Below, one piece after another: positions 9,379-18,949 of a stretch of DNA of 64,000 nt. A program made the position numbers and the translations under genes. The notes under the pieces are model-generated. The model was not told where the DNA came from. It searched no databases and saw only the letters and a list, made by a program, of their open reading frames with translations. Within the stretch, counting starts at the first letter, position 1; each line of letters starts with the position of its first letter. The DNA is from JAUICS01 sp964384335 (GTDB lineage Bacteria > Pseudomonadota > Alphaproteobacteria > Micavibrionales > Micavibrionaceae), in the NCBI GenBank assembly GCA_964384335.1, contig CAYLKN010000009.1, positions 9,552 through 73,551 of the forward strand, written 5' to 3'.

Positions 9379-10116
9379 CTAAATCTCATCCGAGTGCTGA
9401 ATTTCATCCAGAACATTCTGTGCGGCCATTGCAGGGATTTTTGCCTGCGTTATCGGTCGTCCTATGACAATATGATTTGCCCCGGCTTTCAAAGTCTCGA
9501 CCGGTGTTGCCGTTCTCTTCTGATCATCCTTATTACTGCCTTCGGGGCGAATTCCCGGAACCATTAGCTTAAATCCGATGCCGCAAAGGTTCCGCAGAGG
9601 TTTTATATCCGCCGGACTGCAGACGACACCGTCAAGTCCGGATTCTCTTGCAAGGGCAGCAAGACGGTCCGCCTGATCCCGGGTACTTCCGGTCTGCCCG
9701 GTTTCCGCCATGTCTGTTTCATCAAGACTCGTCAGTACAGTAACACCAAGAATTAAAGGCATGGGCAGAGAGTTCTTTGAAGTTTCCTCATGCGCAGCTT
9801 CCCTGGCAGCTTTCATCATCTCGGCCCCTCCGGCACAATGAACATTGAAATATTGCGGCGATAAATGAACGATGCTCCGCACCGCACCGGCCACAGTATT
9901 TGGTATATCATGGAATTTAAGATCAAGAAAAAGGGCAGGATCGCCTGCTTTTTCAAGAAGCGACCTGACCCCCTGCGGACCGAACTTATTAAAAAACTCC
10001 AGACCCAGCTTAATGCCAATTCTTAACGGTGTCATGGTTTTGGCCAGATCCACGGCTCTGTCAAAATCATTGGTATCAATGGCACAAAAAATTAAAGGAT
10101 TATATCTTGTCATCAC
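9379..10116 (-). CDS. pyrF: Orotidine 5'-phosphate decarboxylase
   Basis: Last step of de novo UMP synthesis. The TIM-barrel active-site motif DLKFHDIPNT, with the charged D-K-D network, is present near residues 64-73, and GVTVLTS and PGIRP follow in the correct order. The 245 residues are the normal bacterial length. Start is the ATG at 10116; a second ATG follows immediately. It is the first gene of a tight pyrF-trpF-trpB unit in which pyrimidine and tryptophan synthesis genes share one transcript. The 79-base gap to the divergent gene at 10196 should contain both promoters. Confidence 0.95.
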   Translation of the reverse strand: MMTRYNPLIFCAIDTNDFDRAVDLAKTMTPLRIGIKLGLEFFNKFGPQGVRSLLEKAGDPALFLDLKFHDIPNTVAGAVRSIVHLSPQYFNVHCAGGAEMMKAAREAAHEETSKNSLPMPLILGVTVLTSLDETDMAETGQTGSTRDQADRLAALARESGLDGVVCSPADIKPLRNLCGIGFKLMVPGIRPEGSNKDDQKRTATPVETLKAGANHIVIGRPITQAKIPAMAAQNVLDEIQHSDEI

Positions 10117-10195
10117 TTTTAAAATTAAGATTTCTTTTTGTTATAACAAATACCCCAGACTATACGATACTCCAAACAGAAGTTATCTTTAATAT

Positions 10196-10639
10196 ATGAG
10201 AAAACTACCTTTATTGTATGGATACGCAGGAATTCTTCCCGTTGCCATGTGCATGGGCGTTTTAATTATGTCGGAACATACCGGCCAGGCTTACATACCA
10301 AAACCGGAGACTTTCCTTGTTTTATCGATTTACACATCCCTGATTCTGTCTTTTTTAACGGCCACACACTGGCTGCCGGGGATAAAAAGAAACTGTGCCC
10401 TGCGTGTTTCGTATTCCATGACAGGTGCATTAACGGGACTTCTGGTCAATGCTGTACTGATTGTAACTGCGTTCAGTTACCTTTTCCTTCTTATCCCGTT
10501 ACATTTTGTTATTGCCTATTTTATGGACAGAGCATTGCTTACAGAAAATGATATCCCGGATGGCTATCTGACTTTCCGGTCACGATTAACTTTAATTATC
10601 TGCACTATGCTGGTAATATCCTATGTGTATGTAATTTAA
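10196..10639 (+). CDS. DUF3429-like membrane protein
   Basis: A 147-residue integral membrane protein with about four to five hydrophobic segments (near 7-26, 41-57, 75-95, 97-111 and 131-146). The motif LSFLTATHW in the second segment resembles the conserved core of DUF3429 (TMEM69-like) proteins of proteobacteria. The biochemical role of that family is not known to me. It stands alone between pyrF (divergent) and the TerA-like gene, which begins 24 bases after its stop and may be co-transcribed. Confidence 0.6.
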   Translation: MRKLPLLYGYAGILPVAMCMGVLIMSEHTGQAYIPKPETFLVLSIYTSLILSFLTATHWLPGIKRNCALRVSYSMTGALTGLLVNAVLIVTAFSYLFLLIPLHFVIAYFMDRALLTENDIPDGYLTFRSRLTLIICTMLVISYVYVI

Positions 10640-10662
10640 TCTTTATCAAATGGGATATTGTT

Positions 10663-11403
10663 TTGAGTGATAAAAACTCCCAGCATTCAATTTATGAAGC
10701 CACCCGTACACGATCCAAATTTTCAGGTCACGGAAAAGCCAAGGGCGCAGCCGGATATAACCGTAAACGAGAGTTGCGAAGCAAAAGCGGTTTTGTTTTA
10801 AAGTCAGGAGAATCCCATAAAATCAAACCGGTGAAAGACGGGTTTTCCGACATAAAAATCGCCTGTTCATGGAATCCCGTTCAAATAAAAAACCCTTCGT
10901 TTCTCGGAAAATTTGTGAAACCTGTCATTCAACAGGACGTGGACCTTGACCTGGGTTGCCTTTATGAACTTCAGGACGGGACAAGGGGGGCAATTCAGGC
11001 CTTTGGAAATCTTCACGGCAGTCATGAAAACCCGCCTTACATCCATCTTTCCGAAGATGAAAGAACCGGAGAAAAAGAGGGATATGACGAGATGCTTGTA
11101 ATAAACGGCCAAAACTGGCCCAGGATAAACAGGATATTAGTCTATACATATATTTATCAAGGTGTTGCGGACTGGCAACAGGTTGCGCCGGAAATTCACC
11201 TGAGCATGTTTCAGTTTGATCCGATTACCCTTACGCTTACGATGCATGAAAAACATCTTAATCTTTGTGTCATTGCAACCATGGAAAATTGGCATAACGG
11301 GATTTCAATTACTAACAGAACGGAATACTATCCCGGACATAATGAAATGGACAGGGCTTATGGTTTCGGTTTGAACTGGGGCGATGGCCGTAAATCGGAC
11401 TAG
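10663..11403 (+). CDS. TerA/TerD-family stress protein
   Basis: The 246-residue protein has a basic, disordered first 45 residues and then a domain of the tellurite-resistance TerD/TerA type. The diagnostic acidic strand VDLDLGCLYEL lies near residues 92-102 and is followed by the expected DGTRGAIQAFG region. The C-terminal half (LTMHEKHLNLCVIATMENW) looks like TerA rather than short TerD. Members of this superfamily bind calcium and are tied to tellurite, phage or membrane stress. Translation starts at a TTG after a GGGA site; no better start is available. A TerD gene and a Na+/Ca2+ exchanger gene follow directly. Confidence 0.75.
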   Translation: MSDKNSQHSIYEATRTRSKFSGHGKAKGAAGYNRKRELRSKSGFVLKSGESHKIKPVKDGFSDIKIACSWNPVQIKNPSFLGKFVKPVIQQDVDLDLGCLYELQDGTRGAIQAFGNLHGSHENPPYIHLSEDERTGEKEGYDEMLVINGQNWPRINRILVYTYIYQGVADWQQVAPEIHLSMFQFDPITLTLTMHEKHLNLCVIATMENWHNGISITNRTEYYPGHNEMDRAYGFGLNWGDGRKSD

Positions 11404-11489
11404 AATTCAGGAAATATTTATGTTTTATATTTTATATACGCTTTTTTTTTGTTAATCGCGTTCATTAGACTAGTTTCGGAAGTTTCTCC

Positions 11490-12470
11490 ATGATTGAATT
11501 AACGACTCCACAAATGCTGTTTCTGGCATTGGGTGCAATAGTTCTGGGCATAGTTCTTCTGGTAAAAGGGGGAAACTACACAATTGACGGTGCAGTTTTC
11601 ATAGCCAGAAAATTCAACATATCGCCACTTGTGGTCGGCTTGACCATTGTTGCACTTGGAACTTCCCTTCCGGAACTTATTGTCAGCATAAATGCGAACA
11701 TTAAAGAATCGCCGGGAATTGTCATTGGAAATATTCTGGGATCAAACCTCGCCAACATTCTTCTTGTTATCGGAACGACTGCATCTCTGGTCGCTATTCC
11801 CGCAGTCTCGAAAGGGCTTCGCCTTGATCTTGCAGTTATGATGCTTGCAACCGTATGGATGATGGCCTCCCTTATATATGGCGAAATCAGCCGCTTGAAT
11901 GGCCTGATCATGGTTCTTGCGCTTCTGGCTTACGTCCTGTGGCAATACAAGATGGCGGCGAAAGGAGAAATCGTCAAGGAAGATGTCGAGGAACCCGAAT
12001 TCAACAATATTCCATCGGCCGTTCTTTTTCTCTTTCTGGGTCTTGTTTTTGTTGCGATTGGCGCAGAGTACCTGGTCCGGGGCTCAATCCTGACGGCTGA
12101 TATAATGGGTGTTCCTGACGCAGTGATCGGTTTATCCATTATTGCTATAGGAACTTCACTTCCGGAACTTTCGACGTGTATAATGGCTGCCATGAAAAAA
12201 CAAACGGATATTGTTCTGGGCAACATCGTCGGCTCAAACGTGTTTAATATTTTGTTGATATTGGGATTTACAGCGGCGATTGTACCGATAGAAACGGACA
12301 ACCTTGCCGCGCAGGTCATTCAGTTTGATATATGGGTTACAGCCTTTATAAGTCTCGCCTTTACCGTTATTATTCTCTGGTTCAAAAAAATAACCCGGGC
12401 AATGGGATTTTTACTGGTTGCACTTTATCTGACCTATTTAACAGGATTATATTATTTTTATATGACATAA
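11490..12470 (+). CDS. CaCA-family sodium/calcium exchanger, YrbG type
   Basis: Inner-membrane cation antiporter of 326 residues with ten hydrophobic segments. Both alpha-repeats typical of the Ca2+:cation antiporter family are intact: VALGTSLPEL with GNILGSNLANI in the first half, and IAIGTSLPEL with GNIVGSNVFNI in the second. They are inverted copies that form the ion-binding site. A short cytoplasmic loop near residue 155-170 joins the halves. It probably exchanges Na+ or H+ for Ca2+. Its position between two TerD-superfamily genes suggests a shared role in calcium handling. Confidence 0.9.
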   Translation: MIELTTPQMLFLALGAIVLGIVLLVKGGNYTIDGAVFIARKFNISPLVVGLTIVALGTSLPELIVSINANIKESPGIVIGNILGSNLANILLVIGTTASLVAIPAVSKGLRLDLAVMMLATVWMMASLIYGEISRLNGLIMVLALLAYVLWQYKMAAKGEIVKEDVEEPEFNNIPSAVLFLFLGLVFVAIGAEYLVRGSILTADIMGVPDAVIGLSIIAIGTSLPELSTCIMAAMKKQTDIVLGNIVGSNVFNILLILGFTAAIVPIETDNLAAQVIQFDIWVTAFISLAFTVIILWFKKITRAMGFLLVALYLTYLTGLYYFYMT

Positions 12471-12488
12471 AAACAGGCTATACCAATC

Positions 12489-13142
12489 ATGGATACTGAC
12501 GATTACAATGATGATGATTTTCCTACCGAAGAATACTCCACGGGCTTTGAAAACCGTGGAAAACGTGTAAAGACAGGTGATGAAATCCTGATGACCAAAA
12601 TCGATCCTACTTTAAGACATTTAATGGTCGGTATTGGCTGGGATTTAAAGCCTTTTGAAGGTGACCCGCTTGATCTCGACGCCAGTGTCTTTCTTTTGAA
12701 TAAAGACGACCTGACGAGGGAGGATACAGACTTCATATATTACAATAATCTGAGTGGCTGTAACGATTCGGTAAAACACACGGGCGACAACAAGACAGGA
12801 GCCGGTGAAGGAGATGATGAAACCATATCGGTTCAGCTTGATATGCTGCCCTATGATATTCAGAAATTAGTGTTTGTCATATCCATTTATCAGGGTGATG
12901 AGAAGGAGCAGGATTTTAGCATGGTCCGCAACTGCTTTCTTCGACTTGTGAATGAAGAAGATAATCGTGAACTTATTTATTATGAATTAAGCGAAAAGGA
13001 ATTCAAAACCGGAACAGGTATAGTTGTTGCCGAATATATCCGCGAAGGACCGGAATGGAGCTTCTTTGCCAAAGGAGAAGTGTATGAAAAAGGTCTGGTT
13101 GATATTGCCACAAATTACGGAATGGTAGTAGGGCAGTATTAA
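12489..13142 (+). CDS. TerD-family calcium-binding stress protein
   Basis: The 217 residues begin with an acidic tail (about 1-22) and then a full TerD domain. IGWDLK near residue 55-60, followed by PLDLDASVFLL, is the first calcium-binding motif, and NNLSGCNDSVKHTGDN with GEGDDETISVQL forms the second. It ends in KGLVDIATNYG, close to the usual TerD end. TerD proteins are cytoplasmic calcium binders of tellurite and general stress clusters. The gene starts 18 bases after the exchanger gene, so these form one operon. I do not assign the symbol terD because several paralogues exist in such clusters. Confidence 0.85.
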   Translation: MDTDDYNDDDFPTEEYSTGFENRGKRVKTGDEILMTKIDPTLRHLMVGIGWDLKPFEGDPLDLDASVFLLNKDDLTREDTDFIYYNNLSGCNDSVKHTGDNKTGAGEGDDETISVQLDMLPYDIQKLVFVISIYQGDEKEQDFSMVRNCFLRLVNEEDNRELIYYELSEKEFKTGTGIVVAEYIREGPEWSFFAKGEVYEKGLVDIATNYGMVVGQY

Positions 13143-13246
13143 GGCATCCTGCCTTTAACAGAAACATATTTATTTTTCAGATTTATACGCATTTGTTATC
13201 GCGCCTTGCCAATGTAAACATAAACTGGCCACTGCGCTCATAACGA

Positions 13247-14512
13247 TTACATATCAAAAAATTTCAGATTTTTTTCCATCTCTGCAGGCTTGTAAGGATA
13301 GTCATTCTTGACCGAAGGATATATCACATCGGAAGGCAGGATATGTGCGATCTCTTTCTGAAGCTTCAGCGCCAGCTGCATAGACATACCCGCCTTCCAG
13401 CATATCGACACAATGGACTTGGGTATTTTCATAGCCAGGATTTTTTCAACCTTATCAACAGACGTAAAGGCCATAAAGGCAATGGCTTCTTTCACAAAGT
13501 CCACGTCTCTCATCGAAATTGCGTCAGCCAGCGTTTCCTCGTTCAGTAAACCGTCCTTAAAATATTGCTTAACCCTTTCTTTTGGTTTCAGGCCAGTTTT
13601 TTTATCTTTATCCCGGGAATAGTTGACACGCCTGCGAAAAACTTTAATGACCTCATTAATTTCCTCCATGTTAATGTCATTTCTTGCCATCAGGGCGTCC
13701 CGGACCGAGGCTTCCGCGAATTCTGCAAAGGTTTTTGCCATTACGGTCGTTAATTCCATATTACGGGCAATGGCATCCTGCCATTCTTTGATTTCCCTCG
13801 ATTTCTCAATTGTCTTTTGCCTTAATTTATCATCAAATTCGGCACCTTCGTTTTCCAAAAGCAATTTACCCGCTTTCACATCTTCCGTATCAATAACAGC
13901 CTCAGAAATTTTCAGGCTAACCATTTCCCTTTGCGCAATTGCGCAGGTTTGCCAGCTTTTAGGATTGTTTTTCAGGATTTCCAGAATATCTTCCTCACTC
14001 ATACTGGCACAAAACCTCAGTATCGGCTCGGCTACACGCCGCTCCAGATCCCTGGCCAGTTGCCCTACAATGCGCGGCGGGGCATTTGCATGATCCTTGA
14101 GGGCACTGGCAAGAGCCATCCTTATTTCCAGTATATTATCACGGACCAGCACGTCCATTGCATCCATGACAAATCCTTTTAGCTTTTTCTCGGTATCGAG
14201 CAGGCTATCCAGATCTTCTACAAGCTTTCCCGTAAAAAATTCTCTTATTGACCGGTCCTCATCTTTTGCCAGGATTGGCATTGTCTGATAGGGAATGGAT
14301 GGATTATTGATAAGCGCTTTTTTAACGTCTGTATCATTGTCGTTTTGGGCCATATAGTAAAGTATTTCGCGGTGCGTTTTTGGATTTGACGCCAGTATTA
14401 ACCGGTCCTCGACACTTCCCCCGGTCGCGATTTTTTTCTCCCTTTTGTAGCGAAAATTATCCGCTTTTTTAGAGAGTGTCCGTTTCAGATACCCTTTTAT
14501 TTCCGATAACAT
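13247..14512 (-). CDS. DUF2336-like helical repeat protein
   Basis: A 421-residue, all-helical protein with no membrane segment. The N-terminal half (about 35-190) contains short HEAT-like repeats of the form LASNPKTHREILYYMAQ, then ALINNPSIPYQTMPILAKDED. This pattern is typical of the alphaproteobacterial DUF2336 group. The C-terminal half contains further helices with FAEASVRDALMARNDI. The function of the family is not established; the fold suggests protein binding. It is divergent from the hybrid kinase operon at 14735 with a 222-base gap between them. Confidence 0.6.
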   Translation of the reverse strand: MLSEIKGYLKRTLSKKADNFRYKREKKIATGGSVEDRLILASNPKTHREILYYMAQNDNDTDVKKALINNPSIPYQTMPILAKDEDRSIREFFTGKLVEDLDSLLDTEKKLKGFVMDAMDVLVRDNILEIRMALASALKDHANAPPRIVGQLARDLERRVAEPILRFCASMSEEDILEILKNNPKSWQTCAIAQREMVSLKISEAVIDTEDVKAGKLLLENEGAEFDDKLRQKTIEKSREIKEWQDAIARNMELTTVMAKTFAEFAEASVRDALMARNDINMEEINEVIKVFRRRVNYSRDKDKKTGLKPKERVKQYFKDGLLNEETLADAISMRDVDFVKEAIAFMAFTSVDKVEKILAMKIPKSIVSICWKAGMSMQLALKLQKEIAHILPSDVIYPSVKNDYPYKPAEMEKNLKFFDM

Positions 14513-14734
14513 AATTACAATTTTATAAACTTACCTATCACAAATCCAACAAAAGTTTTCTTAACTACACTACAATAGTAAAAATACCACGCCTTAAACC
14601 AAAGCACTATGAATCCAAAGAGCTTATTGTCAGGACTTATTAACAATGTCCTGTTACAAGTATAGTATATTGATATATTATATAATTGTTATTTTTGTAT
14701 TTATCAGTTTTAAACTCTAACCCAGTTCTTAGAA

Positions 14735-17719
14735 TTGACTTCATTATCCATAAAAAAAGGATTTGCCCTTGCTTTATCCTTAATATTTCTTTTTTTTGCA
14801 GGCCTGCTCCTTGTTTCCATATACAAAACAATGCAGAGCAATTCTGCACTGAATGAGTCCTTAGAGACACTTTCGGCCGTTTTAAAAATTAATAATATTG
14901 AACAGGATGCCGTCAGGCAGTTCTTGCCCCCTCATTCTGATATACATAACAGTTCAGACAGGAGCTCAGAAGATGAAGCGGAGAGTATCGTTAACAAAAT
15001 CAGAGAGATTATTCCGGATTTCCATGATCCTTATATTGATTTAATCCTTGAGCAAATATCCATAAAACTTGGGAGTTTTCATGAAAACCTGAAGGCGGAA
15101 AGCGGTTTTGATGATGAAAAGCGTATTCAGGATTTAAGGATAATAAATGAACGGTTTAAGGAATTAAAAACATATTTGATTAACAGGCATTTTACAGGAC
15201 TAAGGTCAATAAACACCCTTCTTGAGCTTCAGTCAGCCTCGGAAACTCTTTTCCTGACCGTAGTGAATGAAGGTTTTACAATCCATTCGATTTTAAAAAA
15301 CCGGGATGAAAAGCCGGCAAATAATTTTGAAACCGATAAACAGGCACGCGTTTTTTTCCAAAAGATTCAAGCTGTTGAAAATACCTCCGGAATTGATGAG
15401 CAGACTTTCATCACACTTCAGAACCAGGGCTTGTACTTGAAGGAAATTTTCAGTCAATACCAGCACTCACGCAAGATTGTGATGATATCCCCCCAGAATA
15501 GAGGTTATCATTCAAGCTTTGAAACACAGGAAACAAGCCTTTTAGAAAATCTTGAAATGTTTCAGGCCAAGATTACCGAAATTGTTACCTCAATACAGAC
15601 CAGCCAGAATAAAAAGCAATATCTGTTTCTTGGTTTCTATTTCCTTTCACTGCTTGGATTTATAATCCTTATCATCGTGTTTTATCTCCGAATGCGCGTG
15701 ATGATTCTGGAGCCGATTGATAAAATCACGGACATCATGCTTGCGCTTGCAGGTGGAAAAATCGATGTGGAACTGCCGGAAATCAAACGTATCGATGAAA
15801 TAGGCAGAATGATGCATTCTCTTGAGCTTCTGAAACAGACCGCAGTTAATAACAAGCGCCTTGCAACCTTCCCGGAACTCAACCCCGATCCCGTACTGGA
15901 ACTGGACAGACATCTTAACATAACCTACATAAACCCGGCACTGGATAAAACATTTCCAGATCTCGCCGTTCTTGAGGATATCGGCTATATCCTGACCGAT
16001 GAGGCCGAGAAAAAGCTTAAAGAATGTTTTCAGGACAAGCAGATAAAACAGGTGGTCCAATACTTCTCGGGACGATGGTATGAGCTTTACATCACGCCCG
16101 TTCCCCTTCCCGGCGGGGATGTCATCAGGGTTTATATTCGGGATGTCACACGGGAACAAACCACAAAAGATGCTTTAATCGCCGAGAAAGAATACAATGC
16201 GTACATCATAAAGAAAAGTCCGGCAATGATTGTGGGCCTTGACCCTTACGGAACAGCCCTTTTTGCAAATCCAAAGACTTGTAAAATAACCGGATACAGC
16301 GAAGAAGATATCATCGGTGAGAATTTCTTTGAACTTCTTTTTCCGGAGGCCCTGGAAAAAGGCACTGAAATATACCTGGACACCTTTTATACGGACAGAG
16401 GTATTGTTGATAAGGAATTTACAATACAGACAAAGTCAAAAGACCGGAAAACTGTCAGCTGGACAACTTTCAAAACCCAAAAAAACACCGAAGGCAGACA
16501 GGAAATTATTTTATTCGGTATTGATACAACAGAAAGAAATGAATTCGAGCAGCAGCTTTATAAGGCAAAAGCTGCTGCCGAGGACGCCAATCAGGCAAAA
16601 ACCGATTTTCTGGCCAATATGAGCCATGAAATCAGAACACCAATGAACGGTATTATCGGAACGGCATCTCTGCTTCAGGATACAAAACTCAGCAAACTTC
16701 AGGAAAACTATGTCCAGATTATTATTGATTCCGGCGATACGCTTCTCGAAATCATAAACGATATCCTCGACATCTCTAAAATAGAAGCCGGGAAAATTAC
16801 CCTGAATTTTGAAAGTCTTTCTCTGAAAAAAACCGTTATGAGTACGTACAAACTCTATGAAGGCAGTATAAAGTCAAAAGGCCTTAAATATTCACTGGAA
16901 TACGATGAAAGCCTGCCGGAATTTGTCCATGCCGATCATGGGCGGGTCAGACAAATAATGAATAATTTTATAAGCAACTCTTTAAAATTTACGGATGACG
17001 GAGAAATCAGAGTTAAAGTCGAAAATATCAGTACAGGGAATAACACGGTTTCTGTTAAATTCTCTGTCTCTGATACCGGCCATGGCATACCGGAAAACAA
17101 GCAAAAGGAAATATTCGAAAAATTCAGCCAGTTACAAGAGTTTAGAAATGCCAACACTTCCGGAACCGGGCTCGGACTGACGATAAGTAAATACCTGGTC
17201 GATGCGATGAAAGGGGAAATCGGTGTAATCAGCGACGGAAAATCAGGCAGCGTATTCTGGTTTGTTGTGACACTTGAAATAGGGCAGGAAGCAAAAACAC
17301 AGAAATTGGCTGACGGCACATTTGGAAAAACTGGATTTGAGGCACGCGTTCTGCTTGCTGAAGATGTCGAAACCAATCAGTTCATAATAACAAAAATGCT
17401 TGAAAATCTTGGCTGTACAGTCGATCTTGCGGAGGACGGCGAAAAAGCAGTCCATCTTGCAAGATCAAATGACTATGATCTTATTTTTATGGATATGAGA
17501 ATGCCGAAACTTGATGGGCTTCAGGCAACAAAAGAAATCCTGAAAGATTTCTCGGAAAAGAACATATCGACACCTGTCATTGCCCTGACGGCGCATGCAA
17601 TGAAACAGAATGAAACGGAATGTCTGAAAGCAGGAATGAAGGATTTTATATCGAAACCTCTGCGATCCAACGATTTATATAAGCTTCTTGTAAAGTGGCT
17701 TGCTGACAGAGATGAATGA
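14735..17719 (+). CDS. Membrane hybrid histidine kinase with HAMP, PAS and receiver domains
   Basis: Sensor kinase of 994 residues. A first membrane segment (about 10-29) and a second (297-318) enclose a helical periplasmic sensor of some 265 residues. A HAMP-like linker follows (319-375), then two PAS domains (about 380-472 and 488-600), a HisKA domain with SHEIRTP (His631), an ATPase domain with Asn-box near 743-748, DTGHGIP and GTGLGLTISK (810-819), and a receiver with Asp920, Thr952 and Lys974. It starts at TTG 14735 with only a weak ribosome-binding site. Its last codons overlap the next gene by four bases, so the receiver protein downstream is its likely partner. Confidence 0.92.
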   Translation: MTSLSIKKGFALALSLIFLFFAGLLLVSIYKTMQSNSALNESLETLSAVLKINNIEQDAVRQFLPPHSDIHNSSDRSSEDEAESIVNKIREIIPDFHDPYIDLILEQISIKLGSFHENLKAESGFDDEKRIQDLRIINERFKELKTYLINRHFTGLRSINTLLELQSASETLFLTVVNEGFTIHSILKNRDEKPANNFETDKQARVFFQKIQAVENTSGIDEQTFITLQNQGLYLKEIFSQYQHSRKIVMISPQNRGYHSSFETQETSLLENLEMFQAKITEIVTSIQTSQNKKQYLFLGFYFLSLLGFIILIIVFYLRMRVMILEPIDKITDIMLALAGGKIDVELPEIKRIDEIGRMMHSLELLKQTAVNNKRLATFPELNPDPVLELDRHLNITYINPALDKTFPDLAVLEDIGYILTDEAEKKLKECFQDKQIKQVVQYFSGRWYELYITPVPLPGGDVIRVYIRDVTREQTTKDALIAEKEYNAYIIKKSPAMIVGLDPYGTALFANPKTCKITGYSEEDIIGENFFELLFPEALEKGTEIYLDTFYTDRGIVDKEFTIQTKSKDRKTVSWTTFKTQKNTEGRQEIILFGIDTTERNEFEQQLYKAKAAAEDANQAKTDFLANMSHEIRTPMNGIIGTASLLQDTKLSKLQENYVQIIIDSGDTLLEIINDILDISKIEAGKITLNFESLSLKKTVMSTYKLYEGSIKSKGLKYSLEYDESLPEFVHADHGRVRQIMNNFISNSLKFTDDGEIRVKVENISTGNNTVSVKFSVSDTGHGIPENKQKEIFEKFSQLQEFRNANTSGTGLGLTISKYLVDAMKGEIGVISDGKSGSVFWFVVTLEIGQEAKTQKLADGTFGKTGFEARVLLAEDVETNQFIITKMLENLGCTVDLAEDGEKAVHLARSNDYDLIFMDMRMPKLDGLQATKEILKDFSEKNISTPVIALTAHAMKQNETECLKAGMKDFISKPLRSNDLYKLLVKWLADRDE

Positions 17720-18339
17720 AGTTTAATGCGCCTATGACGAAAGATACATCTTCAAAAAAAATAAAAAAAACGGGACCGGATGATAATCAGGATGAGGACT
17801 CTAACGCCCTTGCAAAATTCAGGGTTCTTATCGTTGACGACTATTACTTCATGGCTGAACTGATCGGCACCATGCTAAAAGAACTTGGCATTGGAACTGT
17901 TATGACTGCGGAATCCGGGAACAAGGCAATCGATATGCTGAAATTTTGCAATGCGGATCCAAATTCTAACAGGGTTATTGATATCGCCCTTATTGACTGG
18001 CTTATGCCTGATGGCAACGGTGTCGATCTCTTGAAATGGATCAGAAGTCACAAATCCGACAAAATAAGGTTTTTGCCCACCATTCTCATTAGTGCTTACG
18101 CCTCTGAAGAGGTCATTAAAACCGCACGCGATAACGGTGCCAACGAAGCTCTTGTCAAGCCCGTTTCTTCCAATGTCCTTGCAAACAGAATTCTGTACGT
18201 TATCAATAACCCGCGCCCTTTTATAAAGGCGCCTGATTTCTTTGGTCCTGACCGGCGACGAAAAGAGAAAAAAATAAATTTCGAGGACAGGCGCAAAACT
18301 GACGATCAAAACATAGAGGTGCATGATGAACAGCTCTGA
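17716..18339 (+). CDS. CheY-like receiver protein with basic GPDRRR tail
   Basis: A 207-residue single-domain response regulator. After a hydrophilic N-terminus of about 33 residues comes a receiver with Asp41-Asp42, phospho-acceptor Asp94, Ser126 and Lys148. There is no DNA-binding output domain. The tail (163-207) carries FFGPDRRRKEKK, a basic motif seen at the end of many alphaproteobacterial receiver proteins; its role is unknown to me. Start and stop overlap the flanking genes (ATGA with the kinase, 17 bases with the next gene), indicating one operon and probably one phosphorelay. Confidence 0.85.
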   Translation: MKFNAPMTKDTSSKKIKKTGPDDNQDEDSNALAKFRVLIVDDYYFMAELIGTMLKELGIGTVMTAESGNKAIDMLKFCNADPNSNRVIDIALIDWLMPDGNGVDLLKWIRSHKSDKIRFLPTILISAYASEEVIKTARDNGANEALVKPVSSNVLANRILYVINNPRPFIKAPDFFGPDRRRKEKKINFEDRRKTDDQNIEVHDEQL

Positions 18340-18868
18340 CGGTAATTATGACGGCCCGCAGGATGAAAAAGACCATTCTTCTCAAAAAGTGCAGGTATTT
18401 CGGCGCATTAACCATCTTAAATTAAAAGCAAATGTGCTTTCGGACAATGAGAAAGTTCAAATCAGCGCAGACAGAATTCAAAAAGCGGAAAACACGATAA
18501 AAGAGCGCTCCGGTAAGTATTCCGGTGAAATTGAAACCATTTTAAAAAAACTTACCAAAACAGCGGACTATCTTAGCAGCACAGAAACAGAAGACCTTGA
18601 GAAGGTAAAAAAGAAAATTTTTCACCTCGCAAACCAGGCTAAAGACCTTGCAGGCACGTTTAACTATCCACTTATGGAGTACTTCGCGTTTTCTCTAAGA
18701 GATTTCATAGAGGGTTTTGATCATGAAAAAGCCGAACATCTTGTTATTATAAATGCGCATATTAATACAATGTGGATCGTATTTAATGAAAACATACAAA
18801 ATGATGGCGATGAAAAAGCCAGTGAACTGAAAAAAATAGTCGCAAAGGCCATTCAAAAATACGGATAA
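18323..18868 (+). CDS. HPt-like helical phosphorelay protein
   Basis: The 181-residue protein is helical. The segment IFHLANQAKDLAGTFNYPLM, then FSLRDFIEGF, resembles proteins of alphaproteobacteria in which an IFRIAHDIKGQ-like helix carries a histidine of HPt type. Here the usual phospho-histidine position reads Asn (HLANQAKD), while a His occurs four residues earlier, so activity as a phosphotransferase is doubtful. It may bind the receiver without accepting phosphate. It overlaps the receiver gene by 17 bases, with AGAGGT as ribosome-binding site. Confidence 0.55.
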   Translation: MMNSSDGNYDGPQDEKDHSSQKVQVFRRINHLKLKANVLSDNEKVQISADRIQKAENTIKERSGKYSGEIETILKKLTKTADYLSSTETEDLEKVKKKIFHLANQAKDLAGTFNYPLMEYFAFSLRDFIEGFDHEKAEHLVIINAHINTMWIVFNENIQNDGDEKASELKKIVAKAIQKYG

Positions 18869-18949
18869 ACCCACAATGTTCATACGTTATGAAAATGTTT
18901 GACTTTTTTTTATTTTTTTTCTATTGTTTAAAAAATTTTGGAGATGACC

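Noticed and set aside
8830..9567. A 245-codon plus-strand frame across trpF and pyrF
   Set aside because: It is antisense to two genes with all catalytic motifs present.
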